In this document: piece by piece, positions 16,361-25,363 of the stretch
Layout: every line of letters starts with the position of its first letter
How positions within the stretch are numbered: position 1 is the stretch's first letter
Assembly (NCBI GenBank): GCA_947629865.1
Contig: CANRFJ010000008.1
Span: 50,677-114,676, forward strand
Direction of reading: 5' to 3'
Length of the DNA stretch: 64,000 nt
From: an uncultured Lachnospiraceae bacterium
GTDB taxonomy: Bacteria; Bacillota; Clostridia; Lachnospirales; Lachnospiraceae
Notes under the pieces: model-generated
What the model was told of the DNA's origin: nothing
Database searches by the model: none
What the model saw: the letters and a program-made list of their open reading frames with translations, nothing else
Translations under genes and position numbers: made by a program

Positions 16361-18505
16361 CTACTCCGGTATGATCTTTTCGCTGTCAAAGTGCACGGCT
16401 ATCCTCTCCGGCGTCTGCCCTGTCAGCGCAATGCTGCGGGCGTCCGGCTGGGAAGTCCCCACATAGACCTCGTACTCGCCGGCTTCCACCACCCGGATTC
16501 CCTCCTCATTGTAGAGGCCGAAATCTGCTTCGGAGAGGGAAAGTATCAGCGTCTTTTTCTCACCCGGCTTCAGAGAGGCTTTTTTCAATGCTTTCAACTG
16601 CCAGTTCGGCGCATCCTCACGGCAGGCCCGCACATACACCTGTACGGTTTCAGCTCCGACCATATCCCCTCTGTTCTCCAGTTCCGTCTGTATCGTAAAA
16701 TTCTGTCCTGTCCTCTCCATGGAGACAGAGCCGCAGACGATATCGGTATAGCTGAGGCCATAGCCAAATGGATACAGCGCCTCCCGCTTCATATAGCGGT
16801 ATGTCCGGTTCTTCATGGAATAATCGGTAAACTCCGGCAGTTCCTCCGTCGTGCGGTAAAACGTCACCGGAAGTTTGCCCTCCGGCGAATAGTCGCCAAA
16901 GAGGATTTCCGCAATGGCCATACCACCTCTGGCGCCCGGATACCACCCCTGGAGAATGGCCGGAATGTGTTCGTCTGCATAGTTGACCGCCAGGGCGCTT
17001 CCGGACAGAAGAACTAAAACGACCGGCTTGCCGGACTCTGCCAGAACCTTTAATATATCCTCCTGGAGTCCCGGAAGATTCAAATCCGGCTTGTCGCCGC
17101 TGGCAAACTCGTTGCCCTCGTCGCCTTCCTCTCCCTCCAGACTGGCGTCCAGTCCCATGCAGGCAATAATTACATCGGACGCCTCGGCCACCGCGCGCAC
17201 CTCGGCTATCCGGTCGTTTCCGGCAGACAATCCCTGGATCCTGTCTCTGCACAGATGGCATCCCTCGGAAAAGAGAACCCTTACTTCATCACCTACATAG
17301 CGCTGGATTCCCTCCAGTACGGTTATGTACTCGGAAGCCGTTCCCTCATAGTTACCCACCAGGGCTTTCCGGTTATTGCCGTTCGGCCCGATGACGCCGA
17401 TGGTGTGAAGTTCTTTCCGGTTCAGCGGAAGAAGTCCGTCCTCATTTTTCAGAAGAACCACGCTCTTGCGCGCCGCCTCCTCGTTGATCTGCCGGTGTTT
17501 TTCACAGTCCACCACCTCATAGGGGATCGTGTTATAGGAAACCTTTTCCGGCGCGTCAAACAGTCCCAGTTTCATACGCGTTGTCATAAGACGCGTCACG
17601 GCCCGCTCAATGGTCTCCTCGTTTACGAGCCCCTGCTCCACTGCCTTCAGAAGATTGCCATAGATATTGCCGCAGTTCAGATCGCAACCCCGATTCATAG
17701 CCAGCGCCACACTCTCCACGGCATTGGCCGTCACCATGTGGAATTCATGGAAATCTTTAATGGCCCAGCAGTCCGAGGTCACATGTCCCTGGAATCCCCA
17801 TTCCCCGCGTAGGATATCCTCCAGCAGGCGCTTGCTCCCGCAGCAGGGTTCTCCGTTGGTTCGGTTATAGGCTCCCATCACCACTTCCACCCCGGCTTCC
17901 TCTACGCAGGCCTTAAATGCCGGCAGGTACGTCTCTCTCATATCCTGCTCCGTGGCCTCGGCGTTAAAACTGTGACGGAGATCCTCCGGCCCCGAATGTA
18001 CGGCAAAGTGTTTGGCACAGGCAGCCGCCTTCATATATTTTCCGTCTTTTCCCTGCAGGCCCTCGATAAAACGCACTCCCAGACGCGATGTGAGATACGG
18101 ATCCTCTCCGAAGGTCTCATGCCCCCGGCCCCAGCGCGGATCGCGGAAAATATTCACGTTCGGAGACCAGAAGGTCAGTCCCTTATAGATGTCATAATCA
18201 CCATACTTCTGCTGTGCGTTGAACTTGGCTCTGCCCTCGTCTGCAATCACTCCGGCTACCCTCTCCAGAAAATCCTCGTCAAAGGTTGCCGCCAGACCAA
18301 TTGCCTGCGGAAAGACAGTGGCCACTCCGGCTCTCGCCACACCGTGCAGTGCTTCATTCCAGTAATTGTATGCCTTCACCCCGAGCCGCTCGATAGCCGG
18401 AGCGCCGTGAAGTGTCTGATATACTTTTTCTTCCAGAGTCATTCGCGAGGCCAGATCCGCCGCCCGCTCCTCAAAAGACAAATTCTCATCCAGATATGCT
18501 TCCAT
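16361..18505 (-). CDS. GH3 beta-glycosidase, probably beta-xylosidase
   Basis: Intracellular exo-glycosidase of 714 residues with no signal peptide. Visible blocks are the GH3 N-terminal barrel (NVNIFRDPRWGRGHETFGED, KHFAVHSGPE), the nucleophile Asp245 in TSDCWAI, the (alpha/beta)6 domain (ESGKPVVLVLLSGSALAVNY) and a C-terminal fibronectin III-like domain (QTELENRGDMVGAETVQVYV). The DPRWGRGHETFGEDP pattern and context favour xylosidase over glucosidase; sequence alone cannot settle this. It lies 12 bp beyond the open end of the GH67 frame, in the same operon. Confidence 0.85.
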   Translation of the reverse strand: MEAYLDENLSFEERAADLASRMTLEEKVYQTLHGAPAIERLGVKAYNYWNEALHGVARAGVATVFPQAIGLAATFDEDFLERVAGVIADEGRAKFNAQQKYGDYDIYKGLTFWSPNVNIFRDPRWGRGHETFGEDPYLTSRLGVRFIEGLQGKDGKYMKAAACAKHFAVHSGPEDLRHSFNAEATEQDMRETYLPAFKACVEEAGVEVVMGAYNRTNGEPCCGSKRLLEDILRGEWGFQGHVTSDCWAIKDFHEFHMVTANAVESVALAMNRGCDLNCGNIYGNLLKAVEQGLVNEETIERAVTRLMTTRMKLGLFDAPEKVSYNTIPYEVVDCEKHRQINEEAARKSVVLLKNEDGLLPLNRKELHTIGVIGPNGNNRKALVGNYEGTASEYITVLEGIQRYVGDEVRVLFSEGCHLCRDRIQGLSAGNDRIAEVRAVAEASDVIIACMGLDASLEGEEGDEGNEFASGDKPDLNLPGLQEDILKVLAESGKPVVLVLLSGSALAVNYADEHIPAILQGWYPGARGGMAIAEILFGDYSPEGKLPVTFYRTTEELPEFTDYSMKNRTYRYMKREALYPFGYGLSYTDIVCGSVSMERTGQNFTIQTELENRGDMVGAETVQVYVRACREDAPNWQLKALKKASLKPGEKKTLILSLSEADFGLYNEEGIRVVEAGEYEVYVGTSQPDARSIALTGQTPERIAVHFDSEKIIPE

Positions 18506-18627
18506 CTCGCTCTCCTTGTCATCAATCTCTTATACTAAGGAAAGGGCTGTGCAAAACAAACATTTCGCTCATTCTGAACAGCCCCTGTCAAGTTCCTCTT
18601 TTCTCTAAATCCTTATTCTTTTAGAAA

Positions 18628-20058
18628 TCATGAATGTTCTTTCGCAAACTTCTCGTAGTTTGCATTTACCGTCGCGATCTTGCTGTCCCACTGAGTGGAA
18701 AGCTCCTCAATCTTCTTGGCCGGCGTCGCTGCCAGTGCATATACGCCATAGCAGAAGTCACCGTAGTCAATATCGCTTACCATCGGCAGATAAGAGGTCT
18801 GCTTATGTTTTTCCTCTCTCATCATTACCAGAGTCTCATCTACAGCGCGGTCATCACGGAACTGCGGATAATACGGCTCTTTGTATACATCCTCCAGCGT
18901 GTAACCCGGCGTGGGCTCTGTGTAAAGGTCATAGGCAAATGCAATCTTCTCAGCTGTCGCATCATCAAAACAGCTCGGCATTACTACAATGTTGTCGTTC
19001 GGTGTCGTCTTGTTGGTCGCACCCTCGTTCTTCTCATTGTACGGGAACATTACAAAGCCCCAATCGTCCTGCATGTCAGCGAAGGCAGAAATCTCATAAA
19101 CCTCTGCGGTCTGCATAGCGGACTCACCGTCACGGAAAGCAGCTTTATACCAATCCCATGCCACATTCGGATCCGGTTTCGGCTGAATGTAACCCTGTTC
19201 AATCAAGCCAACGCCCCAGTTCATCGCATACTTGAACTCGTCGGTAGTAATGGCATTGACATACTTGCCGTCCTCATCACGGCTGATAAAGGTTGCGTTG
19301 TTGTTAGCGGCACACATCGGCAGATAATACTTGGAGAAACTTGCCATTGCATACTGGTCGATCTTTCCATCGCCATCCGTATCTTTGGTCAGCTTCTTGC
19401 AGTACTCCTCGAATTTAGACCAGGTCCACTCACCGGACGCCTGTAAGTCATAGGGCTCATCCTCCGGAATACCTGCTTCCTTCAACATTCTCTTGTTGAA
19501 GAAAACACCGCCGCGGGGCTCGGCCTCAGGGCTCATACCCCAGATACCGCTTCCGATGCTCATAAGCTCCGTAACCGTCGGATTCCATTTCTCCTCTGTG
19601 AAATCCAGTTCGGGCAGTTTGGAAAGGTCTTTCATCAGGCCCTGCATAAGCGGCTCGGAAACCATCTCCTGATACAGATAGAACAACTGACACTGCGGGT
19701 TGTTCGCCATAACGCCGTTTACATAATTGGTCTGCTGGTCTGTATAGGAATAAACGTTATCACGTTTAATGTTGAAATGATAGGTGTCCATGATTTCCTT
19801 GCGGTACTTCTCCGTATCCTTCTGATAATCGGTCTTGGCCTCTGTATCAGCGGTATACCAGTCGCCAATCAGTATATCCATACCTCCCAGATCATCAAAA
19901 GTCTTCTTCTCTGTACCGGAAGACTTACCTGTCGTAGCAGAACCGCTTGCAGAATCTCCGCCGCTGCTACTGCTGCTGCCGCCGCAGCCAGTCATGGTTC
20001 CCACGGCCATTATCACGACCAAACCCATAGCAACCATTTTTTTCATGCTTGCTCTCAT
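18628..20058 (-). CDS. Extracellular sugar-binding lipoprotein of an ABC importer (copy 2)
   Basis: A 476-residue solute-binding lipoprotein with signal peptide MRASMKKMVAMGLVVIMAVG and lipobox MTGC (Cys25). It is a close paralogue of the protein at 9764-11221: the binding domain is nearly collinear (KTFDDLGGMDILIGDWYTAD here). The ATG at 20058 is seven bases from GGAGG; the ATG at 20064 is too close. It heads the binding protein-GH3-GH67-uxuA-uxuB operon and has its own promoter with an operator array. The two permease genes just upstream (20189-22085) are its likely partners. Confidence 0.9.
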   Translation of the reverse strand: MRASMKKMVAMGLVVIMAVGTMTGCGGSSSSSGGDSASGSATTGKSSGTEKKTFDDLGGMDILIGDWYTADTEAKTDYQKDTEKYRKEIMDTYHFNIKRDNVYSYTDQQTNYVNGVMANNPQCQLFYLYQEMVSEPLMQGLMKDLSKLPELDFTEEKWNPTVTELMSIGSGIWGMSPEAEPRGGVFFNKRMLKEAGIPEDEPYDLQASGEWTWSKFEEYCKKLTKDTDGDGKIDQYAMASFSKYYLPMCAANNNATFISRDEDGKYVNAITTDEFKYAMNWGVGLIEQGYIQPKPDPNVAWDWYKAAFRDGESAMQTAEVYEISAFADMQDDWGFVMFPYNEKNEGATNKTTPNDNIVVMPSCFDDATAEKIAFAYDLYTEPTPGYTLEDVYKEPYYPQFRDDRAVDETLVMMREEKHKQTSYLPMVSDIDYGDFCYGVYALAATPAKKIEELSTQWDSKIATVNANYEKFAKEHS

Positions 20059-20088
20059 TTTCATTCCTCCTTATAAATTTTTTATATC

Positions 20089-20117
20089 ATCTGCTGCGGT
20101 TTGCCTCCGCAGCAGAT
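20089..20117 (-). promoter_or_regulatory. Leader hairpin of binding-protein copy 2
   Basis: ATCTGCTGCGG (20089-20099) and CCGCAGCAGAT (20107-20117) form a perfect 11-bp stem with a 7-base loop, between the predicted transcription start near 20132 and the ribosome site. No T-run follows, so it is not a standard terminator. A 5' mRNA-stabilising or RNase-blocking role is plausible. Confidence 0.6.
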
Positions 20118-20138
20118 AATAATCACAACATTTTTTTC

Positions 20139-20192
20139 ATTATAACACGTCTGTGTCATAATGATATGACTTTTCTGTAACATTTTTATTAC
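20139..20192 (-). promoter_or_regulatory. Promoter of binding-protein copy 2 with 22-bp-phased operator
   Basis: TATAAT (20139-20144) lacks a good -35. GTCATATC (20163-20170) ends exactly 18 bp upstream, and GTAATAAA (20185-20192) is 22 bp further, the same geometry as at 11405-11480. The outer site overlaps the stop codon of the preceding permease. GTCATATC here is also one arm of GTCATAATGATATGAC, a 16-bp palindrome. Confidence 0.7.
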
Positions 20193-21184
20193 ATCTTAAT
20201 ACCCGTCTGGCTCAAGCTCTCTACAAATCCCTTCTGGGCAAAAAGATACACGATTATCAGCGGTATAATGACGAGAAGCGTACCCGTTCCAATCATAGCA
20301 GAGGAATAGGCCGTCGTCGCCTTCTCAATACCCTGCGTCGCCTTCAGCCAGCCATTCAGCACCTCCGACAGACGGGCCAGTTTGTTGGAGAGAATGGCAA
20401 AGTCATAAGAAAGGAACATTCCCGAATAAAAACTGTCTGTCCACTGCCACACGAAGGAGAACAGGAAACAGGAAGTAATCATCGGCTTTGCGTCCGGAAG
20501 CATGATGCGGACAAAGGTCATGAACTTGCCGCAGCCGTCCACATAGGCCGCCTCCTCTAACTCCTTCGGAATCCCGCGGAAGAACTGGCGCAGCATATAA
20601 ATATACAGACCATTTTTCAGTCCCATACAGCCCAGACACATCAAAGCGTACGGCGCAAAGGAATTCAGCAGGTTCAAAGGTTCTCCCGTTATTGCCTTAA
20701 ACAGGCCGAATATATCAAAGTACCGGAAATTCAGGTACAGGGAGGACTGGATTGTCGATGGCGGAATTACAATCACCAGGATTACAAATCCAAACCACAG
20801 CCCCTTAAACGGGAACTTATATCTGGCAAATCCATATCCTACCAGCGTACAGGAAATAATCTGGAGCACGCTGACTAACAGCGAGATCAACAGGGTATTC
20901 CCCAGCGCCTGCCAGTACTGCATCAGCTCACTGGCAATCTTATAGTTGCCTGTCGTAAAGTGACGCGGAATTACATTGATGGTGGAGTCGTATAAATCTC
21001 TCTCCTCCATGAAACTCAGCGAAATCTTGTTTAACAATGGCTGCAAAATCAGGAAACACAATCCAAACAGCAACACAAAGCGCACAATCTTGTATGCAAC
21101 GTTGAAAGATGTCTTTCTGAGCAGATAACCGTTGGACTTCCGATTACGTTCCCTGAAGGCTTTAAATTTTTCCATCTTACTCAT
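20189..21184 (-). CDS. ABC sugar permease, MalG/LplC type
   Basis: Inner-membrane subunit of a carbohydrate ABC importer, 331 residues, six predicted membrane spans. The EAA loop that docks the ATPase is IPKELEEAAYVDGCGKFMTF. It overlaps the partner permease by 8 bp. Length and the early FMEERDLYDSTINVIPRHFT segment are typical of the LplC-like branch used for oligosaccharides. It is followed by binding-protein copy 2. No ATPase gene is present in the locus. Confidence 0.9.
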   Translation of the reverse strand: MSKMEKFKAFRERNRKSNGYLLRKTSFNVAYKIVRFVLLFGLCFLILQPLLNKISLSFMEERDLYDSTINVIPRHFTTGNYKIASELMQYWQALGNTLLISLLVSVLQIISCTLVGYGFARYKFPFKGLWFGFVILVIVIPPSTIQSSLYLNFRYFDIFGLFKAITGEPLNLLNSFAPYALMCLGCMGLKNGLYIYMLRQFFRGIPKELEEAAYVDGCGKFMTFVRIMLPDAKPMITSCFLFSFVWQWTDSFYSGMFLSYDFAILSNKLARLSEVLNGWLKATQGIEKATTAYSSAMIGTGTLLVIIPLIIVYLFAQKGFVESLSQTGIKM

Positions 21185-22085
21185 AATAGTATACCCTCCT
21201 AGAAATAATCAACGAAACAATTCCCAACGCCGCGATCACACACAGGAAATATATCCATGCCATTGCGGAACCTGTTCCATATTGCAGTTTCTCTCCTACC
21301 TCACTATTGATTTTCACCATGACTTCATTGTCCGTCTTCAGGAAGAAGTCGATAACGGTGTAGACAATGTTTACCAGTATCATGGAGCTCACCATCGGCA
21401 GCGTAATCTTCCAGAAGCTCTCCCATGCGGTACAGCCCTCAATCTTGGCCGCCTCAAACATACTCGGAGAGATCGTCTGCAGGGCAGACAGGAAGATGAT
21501 AATCTGGATACCGGAAGCAATCGCGATGTCGTATACGCTGTTGATGATGTCAAATACATACTGGAACATCGTGGACATCGGACTGGAATCCGAAGTGACA
21601 AGAATCTTCTCCAGCACACCGGTTATACTGGCGTCCTGGGAAGTACTGTCGATAACCTCCTGCATATCCTTCAACAACTGGTTATTGCTCTCAAGACCGA
21701 TGATGACACCGGAGGAGAGGATAACCGGCAGGAAGAATATCGCGCGGACTGCTCCTCTACCCTTAAAATTCTGATTCAGAAGCAGTGCAATAAAGAAACT
21801 GAATATCAGGGTAGCCGGTACATTGGTTGCCATTCTAGCCAGCTCGCCCAGCAGCGCCGGAACGAACTCGGCGTCTACCTTGAAGGCATAGTAGTAATTT
21901 TCAATTCCCTTCCATGTCATGGAAAGGCCGCCCTCTAACTCCACTGTGCTGAAACTCATCTGCAGAGACTGTATCAGAGGAATTACCAGAAACATGATAA
22001 AACCAATGATGAACGGGCAAATAAACAGGTAGCCGGCAACCGCATTCTTAAATGCCAGTGTCTTTTTCTTTTTCCTACGAGCCAT
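21177..22085 (-). CDS. ABC sugar permease, MalF/LplB type
   Basis: Partner of the permease at 20189-21184; 302 residues. It has a basic N-terminus (MARRKKKKTLAFKNAVAGYL), about six membrane spans and an EAA loop ISPSMFEAAKIEGCTAWESF. The ATG directly abuts the stop of the upstream lipoprotein gene (TAAATG), indicating translational coupling with the DUF5696-like protein. Confidence 0.9.
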   Translation of the reverse strand: MARRKKKKTLAFKNAVAGYLFICPFIIGFIMFLVIPLIQSLQMSFSTVELEGGLSMTWKGIENYYYAFKVDAEFVPALLGELARMATNVPATLIFSFFIALLLNQNFKGRGAVRAIFFLPVILSSGVIIGLESNNQLLKDMQEVIDSTSQDASITGVLEKILVTSDSSPMSTMFQYVFDIINSVYDIAIASGIQIIIFLSALQTISPSMFEAAKIEGCTAWESFWKITLPMVSSMILVNIVYTVIDFFLKTDNEVMVKINSEVGEKLQYGTGSAMAWIYFLCVIAALGIVSLIISRRVYYYE

Positions 22086-24677
22086 TTACTCCGCACCTCC
22101 CTTCATTGTTACGAAGTCTCTCTGAGGAACTGTGGTTCCCTCGTAGTCATAATCTTCATAGTTATAGTTGACAAGAACGCTCTTGCCGTTTTCATATGTG
22201 GTCTTATAAACGCCCGGAGCCACTTTCTCATGTCCGGTAATGTACTGGTTGTAAGTATCTCCCAGTTTTTCCTGGAACTTGTTGTAGAGGTCTACGGTGT
22301 CCTCTTTCCACTGGTCAAAGTTACATGCATAATATCTGGTATATTTACCATCCTGCAATTCACTCGTCGGCTCATAAATATAGGTGAAGTATAACCCCGC
22401 TCCCGTCTCCGCAGACTTGAGGATCATATCCTCCCTGTCCTCAGAGAGATTTATGGCTGAACCGGAGTAATCCACTAATCCGTGAAGGGCCATCTGATAA
22501 AATGGAACCAGTTCATCTACAATATTGACGGAGCGGCAGTCAATGTTCATATCGGTGATGTAGTCCGCATACGGAACCGCATACTGATTTCCCTCGGTAA
22601 TCATTATCCTGCTTCCGCCCTCTTTTAAGGATTTCAGCTTCTCAACCTGCATATTCAGTGATTTCTCACGGGAAACCCTGTCCTTTGGATTGTAATCGCC
22701 GGCCAGTTTGTTGCCGATGTCCTCAAGACCGATATTCTTCGTCCCGTAATCGGCTACTTTCTCCGCATAACTGCTGATATTATCCATGGAATACTGCGGT
22801 TTTACAAGATAATAGGTATCGTTGTTCTGATAGTCCACAATATCCTCGTTGGCCTGATAGGTAACAGGATCGCGGTTATATAACTCGCACAGTTCGCGGC
22901 TGCAGAATTTCGCCGCGTTTCTGTTGGCGCCAAAGCCGTCGAACATCTTGTCCTTGTAGACAAAGGTAAAGGTACCGTTCAGGAACAGATCCAGTCCGTC
23001 GGTCTGTTCTGCATAAGCCGTCAAATCCTTGAGGTCTGAAGCGCTTCCCAGACGGCCCACCGTCTTTACCTTGGCCGCCGACGTCTGCTTAACACCGGTA
23101 TTGAACCAACCGGTATATCTGCCGTTCAGATTCTGGATACCCGCGTCTTTCAGCGTTTTCAGAATCGTCTTTGCCTGTTCGTAGGATGTCAGTGACTGGG
23201 AGCGGACAACCGGATAACCGAGAATGTGCTCCGTGTCGTCTACGGCGCCAATCATCTCCACCGCCATCGGGACACTGCTGTCCTCTCTCCGTGTCATCTC
23301 CGGATTCTTTTTCATCAGATAAGCGCGGTACAACTCCGCCAGTTTTACATAATCGGTCTCCTTGCTGAAGATATATCTCTGTGTCAGCGTCTCGTCCGGA
23401 AGACCGTCTTCATACACGCGGACAGTGGTGTCCGACTTAGTCGATACGTCCATGTTCTCGCCGTGTACCATCTGATAGGCAAAAGTCACATAATTGTATC
23501 CGTTGTTCTTACCGGAGATATCCGACTCCACTGTGGCGTAGGAGCTTCCCTCCTCGCCGACGCACAGAACAGAACTCTGCGTGGTCTCATTGGCAACTGC
23601 AAATACCGGGAACGTCGCTTTTGTCTCGTCTACGATCACGCTTCGGTTCATGCCGTAGTCCCAGCCGTAGACATTGCTCTGATATGTCTGCTGTCCGGTC
23701 TTGCCATTGTTGAAGCGGATAAGTCCGCCGGTTCCTTCCGGCACCAGCATATATCCCTTCTCCGATGTGTTGCCGGCTGACATGTAGGGCAGCACCTGCA
23801 GTTTTACAATCGGATAATCTGTATTATAACTGATCTCGCTCATCGGCACCTTGACAACCATCTGGTCATCTTCAAGAATATAGTGCACCGATATGTCGAA
23901 TACCGGTTTTCCCTCGTTACGGGAAACCTTGTAGCCTTTCATGTCTGCGATCCGGTCGTCGTCTGTATAGCCCGCCTCTACAAAATATTTTTCACAGCTC
24001 TGCAGACGGGTATCGGTTATTCCGTCCTTCAGATAATAGATGGGCTCATCCTTCAGATCCGGGAACAGGGCCTCTGCTGCTGCCAGCATCTCCGCGTCGT
24101 CGTCATCGGCGTCCTCACCTGTCAGATCTTCATAATTATAGTAATCATAGTAGCGCTTGATAGCAGACTGGGCCGAACTGCTCATCTTGTCCATATACTG
24201 CTTCATTCTGCTCTCTTTGATGGCAATCGGACACGCGTAGGTCTTCTCGAAATCACCCACGGAATAGTGGACGATTACTTCTGTGTCGCTGGCTTTTTCA
24301 ATCTGGTAATTGCCGTTCACAATACAGGAGGCATAGTTATCGATCGACGTCTCCGTATTGGTGTTGTTGGAGTAGGTCAGCGCCAGGGTAGCGTGAAGGA
24401 TATCCGCATACTGCCCGGTTGCATTGCCGTACTTGGCGATATCATCAGCGGACGGATTGGACGTGTAAGTTTTGCCCGTATTCTTATCCAGAATCGTCGC
24501 CTGGGTGGAAGAACCGCTTACCGTCAGACTCAGTGAATCATTTTCAATCGTCACATCTCCACTGTTATCGTATTCATAGGTCTTCATCTCGGCGCTTCCG
24601 GTATCGTCTCCGCTGCAGGCCGATAAGGCGAAGCAACAAAGCACTGCAATCAGGAGCAAATACAATTTATTTTTCAT
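22086..24677 (-). CDS. Large surface lipoprotein, DUF5696-like (possible glycosidase fold)
   Basis: An 863-residue lipoprotein: signal peptide ending in LSAC (Cys21), an N-terminal beta-rich part, then an alpha/beta part with MIGAVDDTEHILGYPVV, NLNGRYTGWFNTGV and ITEGNQYAVPYADYITDM. It resembles the uncharacterised DUF5696 family from memory. The overall plan (beta sandwich then barrel-like repeats) recalls glycoside hydrolases, but no catalytic pair is assigned. The ATG at 24677 follows AGGAGG. It is translationally coupled to the permease downstream, so it probably acts at the cell surface with the importer, as an oligosaccharide-processing or docking factor. Function unproven. Confidence 0.7.
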   Translation of the reverse strand: MKNKLYLLLIAVLCCFALSACSGDDTGSAEMKTYEYDNSGDVTIENDSLSLTVSGSSTQATILDKNTGKTYTSNPSADDIAKYGNATGQYADILHATLALTYSNNTNTETSIDNYASCIVNGNYQIEKASDTEVIVHYSVGDFEKTYACPIAIKESRMKQYMDKMSSSAQSAIKRYYDYYNYEDLTGEDADDDDAEMLAAAEALFPDLKDEPIYYLKDGITDTRLQSCEKYFVEAGYTDDDRIADMKGYKVSRNEGKPVFDISVHYILEDDQMVVKVPMSEISYNTDYPIVKLQVLPYMSAGNTSEKGYMLVPEGTGGLIRFNNGKTGQQTYQSNVYGWDYGMNRSVIVDETKATFPVFAVANETTQSSVLCVGEEGSSYATVESDISGKNNGYNYVTFAYQMVHGENMDVSTKSDTTVRVYEDGLPDETLTQRYIFSKETDYVKLAELYRAYLMKKNPEMTRREDSSVPMAVEMIGAVDDTEHILGYPVVRSQSLTSYEQAKTILKTLKDAGIQNLNGRYTGWFNTGVKQTSAAKVKTVGRLGSASDLKDLTAYAEQTDGLDLFLNGTFTFVYKDKMFDGFGANRNAAKFCSRELCELYNRDPVTYQANEDIVDYQNNDTYYLVKPQYSMDNISSYAEKVADYGTKNIGLEDIGNKLAGDYNPKDRVSREKSLNMQVEKLKSLKEGGSRIMITEGNQYAVPYADYITDMNIDCRSVNIVDELVPFYQMALHGLVDYSGSAINLSEDREDMILKSAETGAGLYFTYIYEPTSELQDGKYTRYYACNFDQWKEDTVDLYNKFQEKLGDTYNQYITGHEKVAPGVYKTTYENGKSVLVNYNYEDYDYEGTTVPQRDFVTMKGGAE

Positions 24678-24697
24678 TCTGATATTTCCTCCTTTCA

Positions 24698-25363
24698 TCA
24701 ATAGAATCGGAAGACGGTCTCTTTATATATCGAGTAGAAATATGAAACACCGTCACTGATCAGACTGAAGAAGAGTACCACAAGGAATATGATAACCAAC
24801 ATGCCGACCGCCGTAAAGATGAGGGACAAAAATGCCTTTCCCAAAAGGAAATCGTGAATCATCATTACGGAGGCAACTACCAGCAGTCCGCACCATATCA
24901 TGGAGAAATATCCAAAGTAGGTATAAAACGCACCCTCCTCCTCGGTTACAAAGTTACTTAAAATAATCAACGGAATCTGAATCAGCACATAGGGAGTCAT
25001 GGCATATGCCGTACCCATCCAGATATCCTTCAAGGTACCCTTTCCATCAAACAGCGTTGTCAGACACCAGTTGGCCACACAGTATACAACAAAGGGAACC
25101 AGGAAGGTGGCTACTTCCAGAATCATGTTCACCTCGTCCCAGTTGACTGGGGAAAAGATAAAACTGGTAAAACCAAGTTTTATCAGATTTGTCAGGAGAA
25201 CCAGAATCACAATCGTGTTGGCTGCCGCTATGGAACCGCGTTTCTCATGAGTCAGATCCCAGAAGCCGTCGAAGGGGCGGACGCAGCAGTGAAGTGCGTA
25301 GCGCATACTCTTGCGGTAACGGATCCAGGCCTCCTTGTTACACAGTCTCTCTTTTATCTTCAT
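24698..25363 (-). CDS. Yip1-domain-like integral membrane protein
   Basis: A 221-residue protein with about five hydrophobic spans (NTIVILVLLTNLIKLGFTSF, ATFLVPFVVYCVANWCLTTL, TPYVLIQIPLIILSNFV, then two more). The layout of polar N-terminus, five spans and conserved WMGTAYAMTPYV block fits the YIP1 family, whose bacterial role is unknown. Its start overlaps the upstream NHL/TPR gene by 4 bp (ATGA). Its position between a propeller protein and a lipoprotein in a sugar importer operon suggests a membrane scaffold, which is inference. Confidence 0.75.
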   Translation of the reverse strand: MKIKERLCNKEAWIRYRKSMRYALHCCVRPFDGFWDLTHEKRGSIAAANTIVILVLLTNLIKLGFTSFIFSPVNWDEVNMILEVATFLVPFVVYCVANWCLTTLFDGKGTLKDIWMGTAYAMTPYVLIQIPLIILSNFVTEEEGAFYTYFGYFSMIWCGLLVVASVMMIHDFLLGKAFLSLIFTAVGMLVIIFLVVLFFSLISDGVSYFYSIYKETVFRFY

